Positions 1 to 10,232 of a DNA stretch of 64,000 nucleotides are shown in pieces. Position numbers and translations under genes: made by a program. Numbering within the stretch: position 1 is the stretch's first letter; each line of letters starts with the position of its first letter. The notes under the pieces were generated by a model. The model was not told where the DNA came from. It searched no databases and saw only the letters and a program-made list of their open reading frames with translations. The DNA is from Schistocerca nitens. Its lineage: Eukaryota > Arthropoda > Insecta > Orthoptera > Acrididae. The stretch lies in the NCBI RefSeq assembly GCF_023898315.1, contig NC_064615.1:4784501-4848500 (forward strand), written 5' to 3'.

Positions 1-1925
1 TTCACATGGTGCCGTTAAAATCGCCAGTGTTTTGAACAGATCATAACAATGAGCCTGACTAGTATTTTTGGTTATTAGTCTTATGGCTCTTTTCTGGAGT
101 TTGAAAATTGTGTTCATATTCTGTGCATTTGTTCTCCAGAACAGAATGCTATAACTAAGAATTGAGTGTACATATGAATAGTATGTAACTAAAAAACACT
201 GTATGTTACATGCTGATGATAGGATTCTAAGGGCATAACATGCTGATGACATTCTGTTTGCAAGTACCTTTGTGTGTTCACACCACTTCAACAGAGAATC
301 AATATTAATTCCTAGAAATTTTGCATTTGTTACACAGTCTATAGAGGTGCTACCTACATTTCATTTAATTTTTTCATTTTTCTCTTCAAACTGAAATTCA
401 TGGCATTAATTTTCTTTATGTTCAATGTCACTTTATTACTTATTGACCAATCATAAACTTCCTTGAGACATTCATTTGCTTTCTCGGCAAGGAGTTCTCT
501 TGTTTCCTCAGTGACTATAATATTGCTGTCATCAGCGAAGAGGATTTTTTGACCATGAGTGACACTACTGGGAAAGTCATTGTGTATATCAGGAATAGTA
601 TTGGTCCTAATATGCTACCTTGCAGAACCCCTATATTAACGTATTTTGGTTCTGATAAGTGTTTTACTAAATGTTTGGATCTATTTGAAGTATGTGTTAT
701 CTCTACTCTTTGTACCCTATCTGGTTGGTATGATCGAAACCAGTCATTAGCTATCCCTCTTATTCCTAATGCTTCTAATTTATTTAATAGAATCTTGTCA
801 TTGGCTGTATCAAAGGCCTTAGAAAGATGCAAAAATATGCCTTTGACACACTCATCTTTATCAAGAGCATCAAGTATAACTTTTGTGAATTCTAATATGG
901 CTTACTCCGTATTTTTGCCACTTCAGAAACCAAACTGTGATTCGCTTAAAAGATTGTATTTATTCAGGTAATTCATTAATCTGTCTTTCATAACTGCTTC
1001 TACTGTATTTATTTCTGAGAAAGGTGACAGCAGGGAAATGGGCCAGTAATTTTCTGTCTTCTCCATTACTTTTCTTAAGCAAAGATACAACTCTTGCCTG
1101 TTTTAACTGTTCTCGAAGTGTCCTTGATGTGAAGGATTCATTTATCATATTTATTAAGGGGCCTTGTATAATCTCTATACACTGTTTTAGTACACACATT
1201 GGTACTTCATCTAAGCCTACTGACTTTATATTTTTTGGTTTTTGAACAGTTTTATTGACTTCATTCTCTGTGGTTGGAAGTAACATAATTGTATTTAGTG
1301 CAACGTTATTTATAGGTGTTATATTTGTTTTGGGGAATTTTTGCTGTAACTTCTCTGCAATACTTGAAAAATGCACATTTACATAGTTTGCTAAGTGTTG
1401 TGAATTATTTTTTATCTTACCCCCCCCCCCCTCCCTTAGCAGTATCTTATCCTGCATTTGTTTGCCTCTACCCGTTTCCTATTTTATAACATCCCAGATT
1501 GTTTTGCTATTATTCTCTGCATTATATATTATTTTGTCATTAAATGACTTTTTTGCAACAATCAGCACCTTCCTAGAGATCTTTTTGTATATATGTTAGA
1601 AATTTAAGAATTCTGGATCATTGTGACTCTTTTTCATGAAACTGAGGTATTCAAGTGTTTGGGAGGACTTCTAATATCTGCTGTTATCCATCTGTTTTTG
1701 TATGATGTTGATACAGACATGCATACTTTTGGAAATCCCTTCTCAAAGTTCAATTTAAATAATGTGGAGAATTTAGAGAATTTCTTATTCACATTGGTTT
1801 CCTTATTCACTACATCCCAGGTTGTTTTGCTAGTTCTTTAGAAAAATCTTTTATTTTGATTTCTGATGGATGTCGTCTATGGGCTTGTAGTTTAGGGAAT
1901 GATTTGATGCCTGATTTTAAAGTTG
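1..1925 (-). mobile_element. Old CR1-like LINE relic (reverse transcriptase part)
   Basis: Minus-strand pieces of a non-LTR reverse transcriptase. The piece at 515-832 carries the LSKAFDTAN, LEALGIRGIANDWFRSY and GVLQGSILGPILFLIY blocks of RT fingers and palm. 960-1457 carries upstream RT blocks (VGLDEVPMCVLKQC, then the thumb-side segment). 1-130 reads as the C-terminal LQKRAIRLI-type segment. Several frameshifts and stops separate the pieces, so it is dead. It is a different, older subfamily than the copy that starts at 1934. The left edge of the window cuts the 3' end. The CR1 assignment rests on block order and resemblance to the neighbouring copy; Jockey is the alternative. Confidence 0.75.
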
Positions 1926-2869
1926 TTATTTAGATTAGATTAGATTAGATTAGTTTACGTTCCATAGATCCGTGCTGAGGAGATCCTTGTGGATGTGGAA
2001 CATGTCAATTTTTTTTCTTTTTAAAGCTGAAATAACAATACTAATAGTATGAATATATACAATACATCATTTGTTTCTATTAAAAAATTCGTCAATGGAG
2101 TAGAAGGATTTGACCACTAGTAAGTCTTTCAGGCTCCTTTTAAACTGATCTTTATTTGTAACTAAATTTTTTATGTTTACTGGCAAATTATTGAAGATGA
2201 GTGTTCCTGAGTAGTGGACCCCTTTTTGAACTAAAGTAAGTGCTTTTAAGTCTTTGTGCAGATCATTTTTGTTCCTGGTATTGTATGTATGAACTGAGCT
2301 GTTTGTTGGAAAAAGAGATATATTGGTTAGAACAAATTTCATTAAGGAGTAAATATGCTGAGAGGCAGTGGTTAGTATACCCAGTTCTTTGAAGAGGTTT
2401 CTATATGACGTCCGTGAATTTACTCCACAAATAATACGTATTACACGCTTTTGGACTCTGAAAACTTTTGTTTGACTTGAAGAGTTACCCCAAAATATTC
2501 TACCGTATGACATTATGGAATGAAAGTAGGCAAAGTATGCAAGCTTTTTCATTTTTATGTCGCCTGTGTCTGCTAACACTCGAATTGCAAATACAGATTT
2601 GTTAAGGCATTTCTGCAGTTATTTGGTGTTCTCCTCCCAACTGAATTTATTATCAAATTGTAATCCCAGGAATTTAAGACTGTCTACCTCTTCTATCTGC
2701 TCTTCTTCATACTTTATGCACATGCTGGGTGGAAACTTCTTACAGGTTCTGAATTCCATTTAGTGAGTCTTTTCAAAGTTTAATGTCAATGAGTTGGCTT
2801 TAAACCATTTATTAATATCCATGAAAATATCATTAGCAGATCTTTCTATAACTACACTCGACATACTAT

Positions 2870-4183
2870 TTATTGCAATACTTGTGTCATCTGCAAACAA
2901 AACGAACTCTGCTTCTGGCAGTGTAACTGATGAGAGATCATTAATGTACACAAGACAAGCAATGGCCCTAAGATGGATCCTTGTGGGACACCACATGTAA
3001 TTTCTTCCCATTCTGATGATGAATGATGACTTAATTCACTAGTCCCTTGCACTGACACTCTTTGTTTCCTGTTAGCAAGGTATGACTTGAACCATTTTGC
3101 AGCACTGCCCGTGACACCATAGAATTCTAATTTACTTAAAAGGATGTTGTGGTTCACACAATCAAATGCCTTTGACAAATCACAGAAAATAACTGCTGCT
3201 TGTAACTTGTTATTTAATGAATTAAGTAAATTTTCACTGTAGGTGTAAATAGCCTTCTCGATATCAGAACCCTTCAGAAATCCAAACTGTGTTCTTGATA
3301 ATATGTTATTTGTGGTCAGATGGTTGAGCAGCTGCCTGTACATTACTTTTTCTAAAATTTTTGAGAATGCTGGCAAAAGTGAAATCGGTCTGTAGTTTGA
3401 TGGTATCTCTTTATCCCCTTTCTTGAATAGAGGCTTAACATCTGCATATTTTAGCCAGTCAGGAAATGTCCCAGTTATAATTGACTGGTTACACAAGTAA
3501 CTTAGAATTGTACTAAACTCACAAGAACATGCCTTAATTAACATTGTTGATATTTCATCATACCCACTAGAATGCTTTGTTTTTAAAGATTTTATTATGG
3601 ATGTTATTTCTTTTGGTGAAGTGAGTGATATATTCATGTACTTGAAGCTATTTTTGAAGGCTAGTTTCAGATATTCAAGGGCATTATTTACTGATCCTGC
3701 AAGTCCCATTCTATCAGTAACGGATATAAAGTACTTGTTAAATAGATTTGCCACACTATGCCCATCAGTTACTAATGTGTCATCTACCCTTAGTGCTATT
3801 TGCTCCTGTTCCTTTCTGGTTCTACCTGTCTCCTCTTTCACTATATCCCATATTGTTTTTATTTTGTTCCCTGACATTGCTATCTTCTTCTCGTAGTGCA
3901 TTTGTTTAGATATCTGAATTACTTTTTTTAATGTTTTACAGTATTCCTTGTATTTAGCTAAATCATCAGCATTGGAGCTATTCTTGGTCGACAGATACAT
4001 TTTCCTTTTTGTCTTACAGGAAATCTTTATTCCTTGTGTAATCCATGGGTTTATTATAGAGTTCTGTTTAATTTGAGTAACTTTTAGAGGAAAACAGTTT
4101 TCAAACATGGTACTGACATTGTTCATGAATGTGTTATATTTTTCATTCATGTGATGAGCACCATAAACATCTGTCCAGTTCAT
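2870..4183 (-). pseudogene. LINE reverse transcriptase, N-terminal and palm part (copy A)
   Basis: 437-residue open frame. About 200 residues link the endonuclease to RT, then come the RT blocks: SGYDEISTMLIKACS, NYRPISLLPAFSKILEKVMY, TQFGFLKGSDIEKAIY, FCDLSKAFDCVNHNILLSKL, GVPQGSILGPLL. The frame shifts just before the FADD catalytic box, which is read in the next frame at 2760-3011 as FVLFADDTSIAI. It synthesises element cDNA at the nicked target. The long open stretch suggests a fairly recent copy. Confidence 0.8.
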
Positions 4184-4282
4184 ATCTTTGAGCAGTTTTC
4201 TAAAACACTCAATTTTTGGTTGATTGACTACTCTCCTGTACTCAGATTTAGCAGTCTTGATAATCTGCTCAGAATTTACATC

Positions 4283-4870
4283 TCAAACAAGGAGCTGTGT
4301 GTCATGATCTGATAGTCCATTTATAACAGGTTTTATGATATGATTTTGTTCCTTTGATTTGTCTATAAAAATGTTATCAATGGCTGTCCTTGAGGATTTT
4401 GTGATCCTAGTTGGAAAGTTTACAGTGTGAGTTAGATTGAAAGACAACATTACTAACTGCAGTGAATGTTTACTGGAAGATTGCATTAGAAAATCTGCAT
4501 TAAAGTCACCAGCAATCAAAATTTATTTGTTTCTTCCTGTTAAATAACCCAAAAGATCTTCTAGATGATCTAAGAATAGATTATAATTTCCTGCAGGTGC
4601 TCGGTAAATGGTTATTATTATATAGGATCTGTTATGGAACTCTACTTCTGTTGCACATGCTTCTAGATGCTGCTCTAAACAGAATTTATTAATGTCAATG
4701 TTCTTGAATTTATGGCAGTTTTTGATAAATGTGGCAACTCCTCCTCCATCCATATCTACTCTGCAGAAGTAGGAAGCTAGCTTAAATCCTGAAATGTCAA
4801 ACATATCTATATCAGTGGTCACTTGATGTTCAGAGAGGCAGATTATGTCAATTTGGTTAGATGAATTCAT
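4283..4870 (-). pseudogene. LINE endonuclease domain (copy A)
   Basis: Two minus-strand frames (4523-4870 then 4283-4519) together cover the exonuclease-endonuclease-phosphatase fold that nicks target DNA for target-primed reverse transcription. Visible are IDIICLSEHQVTTDID near the start, the GGGVATFIK loop, IAGDFNADF (metal-binding Asn/Asp), FPTRITKSSRTAIDNIFID and LSDHD (the catalytic SDH motif). A stop separates the two frames, so this copy is not functional. The intact counterpart frame in copy B is 56537-57694. Confidence 0.8.
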
Positions 4871-5261
4871 TTCATCGATACAAATGAGTAGTTCATCAAC
4901 TTTATTTCTTGACAGAGATGGTCTGATAGTCCGAGATCTTTTACAGCTACGTCATCTTTTTCCCTGTCCATATTTGTGGTCACATGGTCAATTACTGATG
5001 AAGTCATTGTAGGAAACCTTGTTGCGCTGTTGGCCAACAGGGACAGAGTGTATACTCTGCAGTTCCAGGAGAGAGCTCTTCTGTTCTCCCAACATTCTCC
5101 CCACTACTGCAACCGCCCCCCCCCCCTCCCCAGTGAAAATATTTCCTACAAGATTGGCAACAAATCTCTCTAGTCGCTTCACTATAACAGGTCTCACATT
5201 TCTCACACATGGTCAATTTCGAAGGAATAATTAAGTTTAAAGAATGTTTTAAATTTGTCAA

Positions 5262-5929
5262 GGACGCGAGATTGACTGTATGTAAACATAAATCGACACA
5301 AAGGTCGTATGTACGGTTGTTGTTGTTTTTGTACTGAATTAGAGATAGAATGATAGAAGAATTAGTAATTACTTTGCTTTTAGAGAATTTACATTATCAA
5401 GCGTGTTTGGTCAGGTTTTTAAACGTTTATAACTAGGAAAATTTAGACCTAGATCGCGTCTGTCTAACTAGTAAACAATACGAAATGTTAAATACGATTT
5501 AGAAACGTTAAATTACACTTTTACTGCGACAATAGATACTAGTGAAAGTAGCAGCTGTCTTTCTTAAACGAATGTTGCACTATCAAGAAAACTTGAGTAG
5601 AATTTTTTGTTTTTATGTCACGCAAAATTTCGGGTTATGTCGTGATTATCGGTAATTCAGATAACATGAAGTTTTTTTCCAGAATAAGCTCTACTGGGAC
5701 GCTAATATTCAGTTTTGTGACAAGAACTGACACTACAGCAAATATACGAAACAAAGAAAAGATAAATTTGACACCATTTCCTCTTAAATATGTTCTTTCA
5801 GCGGACGAAGAAAGTACCTGTGATCTCACTCGGCGGCCGCTGTGCTCCAGGGCGCTGCGGTTGACAACCAAAGGGGACCTGCTGTTAAAAGAAGTGCACC
5901 CAGGACCATCACTCCTGGCTGACGAACTG
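5262..5929. other. No gene recognised
   Basis: AT-rich sequence upstream of LINE copy A. A short frame at 5615-5940 is open on both strands, but neither translation resembles a protein I know and codon pattern does not favour either strand. I see no RNA gene or repeat unit here. Confidence 0.4.
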
Positions 5930-6170
5930 TAAGAGTGCATCTGTCAAGCTGGTACCCCACCACTGTGATGGGCGTCTCCAGACACGTCTTCAGGGGTTAT
6001 CGGGGCTCAGTTCGAAGAGGGACTCATCACTGGAGACAATTATGCTCCAGTGAATAAGATTCCAGGCTGATACCACTGCAAATTTTGTTGTTGTTATACA
6101 GAGGTTAATGGCTGTGGGCGTAAGGGCCGCCATGAGCTCAGCCCACTTTCGTGAGCCGCCTATTAATGGT
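5930..6170 (-). mobile_element. Tc1-like transposase scrap
   Basis: The minus-strand translation around 5940-6090 reads SSDESLFELSPDNP followed after a stop by RRVWRRPSQWWGT. This matches the Tc1/mariner catalytic block around the first catalytic Asp (consensus FSDESRF...RRVWRRP). No ends are identifiable. It is a short, heavily decayed internal piece. Confidence 0.55.
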
Positions 6171-6619
6171 TCTTGCGGTCACTGAAGCACCAGTTGCTCG
6201 CCGGCCCAGTGAGGATGATGAATCTGGGGTTGTGAGCGCCTCTCTGACGAATGCTCCTTCCTGGGGTTCTATCGTCTCTCCAAGTCTTGAAATGAAATAA
6301 TGAATATTTTGTGCTGATCAGGATTCGAAACCATATAGGTGCCTTTCGAGGAGGCCTAGAAGAGTTTGCAATCTTGGGGAACACAGTGAAATCGAATTCG
6401 AATCCCAGTCCAGCACCACAATTTTCAACGTCTCAGTTTCAAATAAAGTAAGAGCCTTGTGAACTTACATGACCATTGGTTCATTAAATTAAATAAGTTT
6501 TCTAATTTACGATGGCTTGCTGGTGACAGAGTCTCTGCCTTCCGGGGTTTCTCCATCTGTCACAGCTCAAACGAATGACTGCGGATATTGAACTACGGAG
6601 CTTACTGGCGTTCTGCACT

Positions 6620-6760
6620 TGGCTTTATTAGGGGTGCAGGAGGGTTACTTGTGTGTGTTAAAAATCTACGCCTGTCGTGAGAAGTGAACCTACACGTTTT
6701 ACACATCAATACAAGATTAATCCACCAGACCACAGAACCCCCTGCCAAGCACATAATTAC
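6620..6760 (-). repeat. Possible tRNA-derived SINE remnant
   Basis: Read on the minus strand, a TGGTCTGGTGGATTAATC segment (A-box-like) is followed about 40 bases on by GTAGGTTCACTTCTC (B-box-like), as in a tRNA-derived RNA polymerase III promoter. No target duplication is visible. Weak call. The rest of 6171-7160 shows no gene. Confidence 0.35.
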
Positions 6761-7163
6761 GAATTGCAGAGTATTCATTTACATGTAGATGCAGATGTCA
6801 AGCGACGCGTAACAGGAAGGAGAGCGGGATCTGGGAATGGATAGAAGTGCAAAACATAAGCTTGAAATGCTTGCAAAGTATTGCTTACTTAGATGTGTGC
6901 CACAGTTCGTTTTATCTTAGGACCGAGATATAAAGAAGGACTGTTTTCAGAACGAAGAATGGGTTATAGGGAAGGGGAGATCAAAGAATGGGGTTTCATA
7001 GGTGTTGAAAGGAATAATAGAGAGTAAAGACAGCAGCAATTAAAAGCGTCAATGGAAACCGCTAGATTTGTTTATAAAGTTTTGGGAGAATGGAACAGAA
7101 GGGCGCTTGCGGCGATACTGTCAGAGAGAGAAAGAGAGTGTGTGAGAGAGAATAGAGGAGACA

Positions 7164-8558
7164 CACTACTGGCCATTAAAATTGCTACACCAAGAAGAAA
7201 TGCAGATGATAAATGGGTATTCATTGGACAAATATATTGTACTACAACTGACATGTGATTACATTTTCACCCATTTTGGGTGAATAGATCCTGAGAAATC
7301 TGTACCCAGGACAACCACCTCTGGCTGTAACAACGGCCTTGATACGCCTGGGCATTGAGTCAAACAGAGCTTGGATGGCGTGTACAGATACAGCTGCCCA
7401 TGCAGCTTCAACACGATACCACAGTTCACCAAGAGTAGTGACTGGCGTATTGTGACGAGCCAGTAGCTCGGCCACCATTGACCAGACTTTTTCAATTGGT
7501 GAAAGATCTGGAGAATGTGCAGGTCAGGGCAGCAGTCGAACATTTTCTGTATCCAGAAAGGCCGTACAGGACCTGCAACATGCGGTCGTGCATTATCCTG
7601 CTGAAATTTAGGGTTTCGCAGGGATCGAATGAAGGGTAGAGCCACGGGTCGTAACACATCTGAAATGTAACGTCCACTGTTCAAAGCGGCGTCAATGCGA
7701 ACAAGAGGTGACCGAGACGTGTAACCAATGGCACCCCATACCATCACGCCGGGTGATACGCCAATATGGCGATGACGAATACACGCTTCCAATGTTCGTT
7801 CGCCGCGCTGTCACCAAACACGGATGCGACCATCATGATGCTGTAAACGGAACCTGGATTCATACAAAAAAATGACGTTTTGCCATTCGTGCACCCAGGT
7901 TCGTCGTTGAGTACACCGTCGCAGGCGCTCCTGTCTGTGATGCAGCGTCAAGGGTAACCGCACCCGTGGTCTCCGAGCTGATAGTCCATGCTGTTGCAAA
8001 CGTCGTCGAACTGTTCGTGCAGATTGTTGTTGTCTTGCAAACGTCCCCAGGGATCGAGACGTGGCTGCACGATCCGTTACAGCCATGCGGATAAGATGCC
8101 TGTCATCTCGACTGCTAGTGATACGAGGGCGTTGGGATCCAGCACGGCGTTCCGTATTACCTTCCTGAACCCACCGATTCCATATTCCGCTAACAGTCAT
8201 TGGATCTCGACCAACGCGAGCAGCAATGTCGCGATACGATAAACCGCAATCGCGATAGGCTGCAATCCGACCTTTATCAAAGTCGGAAACGTGATGGAAC
8301 GCATTTCTCCTCCTTACACGAGGCATCACAACAACGTTTCACCAGGGAACGCCGGTCAACTGCTGTTTGCGTATGAGAAATCGGTTGGAAACTTTCCTCA
8401 GGTCAGCACGTTGTAGGTGTCGCCACCGGCGCCAACCTTTTGTAAATGCTCTGAAAAGCTAATCATTTGCATATCACAGCATTTTCTTCCTGGCGGTTAA
8501 AATTTCTTGTCTGCAACACGTCATCTTCGTGGTGTAGCAATTTTAATGGCATGTAGTG
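7164..8558 (-). mobile_element. Tc1-like DNA transposon with inverted ends
   Basis: About 1.4 kb. The terminal inverted repeats start CACTACTGGCCATTAAAATT at the left (7164) and read as the reverse complement at the right (8500-8558), both sharing the block ATTAAAATTGCTACACCA. The right end is followed by TA, the expected target site; the left TA has decayed to CA. The minus-strand transposase occupies 7259-8329 in broken frames. The element is non-autonomous now. Confidence 0.85.
7259..8329 (-). pseudogene. Tc1-like transposase, broken
   Basis: The first frame (7811-8329, minus) starts MMPRVRRRNAF and carries a paired helix-turn-helix (SDFDKGRIAAYRDCGLSYRD, then VSGIWNRWVQEG) and the start of the DDE domain. 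The first catalytic Asp is lost: the usual DES triad reads FLYESRF. A frame change near 7800 leads to the second frame (7259-7792) with GVMVWGAIGY, FQQDNARPHVAG (second Asp kept), then another frame change before the NPIEH region. Full-length relatives have about 340 residues. It is inactive by both frame breaks and loss of a catalytic residue. Confidence 0.85.
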
Positions 8559-8589
8559 TAACTGCAGTCCGATTTCCGTAGCCCTACAA

Positions 8590-8960
8590 GTTGTAGATAA
8601 CTTTTCGCTCCATGTATTTTATCCCTGCTACTTAAGGAATTTCAGTTCTATGTATTCTAGTCACCACTGTCAAACGGTTTCTCAGAATCCACAGAAGCTA
8701 CAAATGTAGGTTTGTCTTCCTTCATTCTGTCTTCTAAGGTAAGTCGTTGGGTCAATATTGCCTCATGTGTTCCTACATTTCTCGGGGACCCAAACCGATC
8801 TTCCGCGATGTTGTCTTCCACCATTTTCCCATCATTTTCTAAATACATAGTGCCAGTATTTTATAACCATGACTTACTATACTGGTGGTTCGGTAATACC
8901 TGTCTTATGTGGAGTGGATTCATTACGTTCTTCTCGAAGTCTGTGGTGATCCTATCCACG
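8590..8960 (-). mobile_element. RTE-like LINE fragment
   Basis: The minus-strand frame 8657-8848 reads AEDRFGSPRNVGTHEAILTQ and LEDRMKEDKPTFVASVDSEK. These are the same RT fingers blocks as in the RTE-like LINE at 37769-38290 (EDQFGFRRNVGTRDAILTL, GKTTFLAFVDLEKAFDNV). It is a short 5'- and 3'-truncated internal piece, 340 bases from exon 1 of the first host gene. Confidence 0.7.
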
Positions 8961-9303
8961 TAATTAAGAAATCTAATAATGTATGACACGACCTGTTAGA
9001 ACACCATATATGTTTTTTTCTGATGAGGAGTAAAGAAGTTTTCTTTACATGTCAAGATTTGTAATAAGAGGTAACAACCCCTCGACTCACTGGCGTTTCG
9101 CAGCTTAAAAAAGAACAAGTGTGTGGCGAAGTAATTCCTCCGAGTACAGCCAACCGTACACACATTACATCACGGTTTCACTTGGAAGGAAGCGGAATGA
9201 GGATGTCCTGCATGCTGTGGCAGGAAGCGATGCGTCCGAGTGATAGATGGACAGCCTTAAATAATTTGACCGGAGAGACTGTCCCGTGTTGAGCACTACA
9301 AGT
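8961..9303 (+). promoter_or_regulatory. Putative 5' flank / 5' UTR of host gene 1
   Basis: This stretch lies directly upstream of the first coding exon. A TTAAATAATTT block at about 9256-9266 lies some 40 bases before the ATG. An out-of-frame context precedes the ATG at 9304 (ACAAGTATG). I can see no clear TATA box plus initiator pair and no clear kappa-B-type site; the 5' UTR may contain a further upstream intron. Confidence 0.35.
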
Positions 9304-9460
9304 ATGTCGGCCACGAGTCAGTTTGCCGAAGTCCAGTTCGAAAGGAGTGAGGCTGTGAGGCTCAAGAACGTCAAGACGGAACACTACGTGTGCGTGCGCT
9401 CCGTGGGGTCGAAACACAGTCTGGAGGCAAAGCCGCTGCACCTGCTTGAGGACGACGAGG
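9304..9460 (+). CDS. Host gene 1, coding exon 1 (residues 1-52)
   Basis: ATG at 9304 opens MSATSQFAEVQFERSEAV and runs to LHLLEDDE. The donor is GAGG|GTATGT at 9461, phase 1. A GTG-led extension of the same frame upstream to 9286 is not used as a start. GC content and codon use are visibly higher than in the flanking intron, as expected of a real exon. Confidence 0.8.
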
Positions 9461-10179
9461 GTATGTGCGTAAACCTTAAGTTTCAGTGTTAGTTCAGTAT
9501 AAAATGAATTTTGGGTGACATTCAAGATTTGGAATGAGTCTTAAAATTTATAATATTCAAACTACCGTGTTCCATCGACAACGCCTGACAACATGCGTCA
9601 GCGCATAGTCAATGCATGTGCGAACATTACGGAAGGCGAACTACTCACTGTTGAGAGAAATGTCGTCACACGTATTGCCAAATGCATTGAGGTTGACGGA
9701 GATCATTTTAAGCATTTATTGCATTAATGTGGTATTTACAGGTAATCACGCTGTACCATCATGCGTTCTCAGAAATGATAAGTTCACAAAGGTACATGTA
9801 TCACATTGGAACAACCGAAATAAAATGTTCAAACGTACCTACGTTCTGTATTTTAATTTAAAAAAACCTACCTGTTACCAGCTGTTCGTCTAGAATTGTG
9901 AGCCATATGTTTGTGACAGCGCCATCTATCACAAAGCGAAAAAAGTGGTCCAACTAAAACATTCATATTTCTTTACGTACTACACGAATACGTAATAAAA
10001 AATGGAGGTTCCTATTTAAATAGCGCAGTTGATATCCTTTGACCTATGGCAGCGCCATGTAGGGGCCAACCGTAGCGCCATCTGGTGTCCCCCTTCAAGC
10101 TAGACAAGTTTCGTTCTTTGTAGTTTTTCGTTTGACGTTTATTTCGTGAGATATTTTGCCCGGTCACGATCAATGGACC

Positions 10180-10232
<53 letters not shown>

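Larger units (their letters stand above)
1934..5261 (-). mobile_element. CR1-like LINE, copy A, with endonuclease and reverse transcriptase
   Basis: Near-complete minus-strand LINE. The 3' end is at 1934-1960 with a short tandem TAATC-type tail instead of poly-A. The coding order on the minus strand is: a cysteine-rich N-terminal ORF1 scrap at 5004-5261 (CEKCETCYSEATREICCQSC, then RKYFHW, zinc-finger-like); an apurinic-type endonuclease at 4283-4870 (IAGDFNADF, TAIDNIFID, LSDHD); and a reverse transcriptase at 2870-4183 and 2760-3011 (NYRPISLLP, FCDLSKAFDCVNHNILL, GVPQGSILGPLL, FADDTS). The C-terminal domain is at 2067-2579. A few frameshifts break it. The part of ORF1 with an esterase domain, present in copy B (58070-58795), is missing here, so copy A has an internal deletion near 4895-5000. 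CR1 is preferred because of the ORF1 type and short-repeat tail; L2 is possible. Confidence 0.85.
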
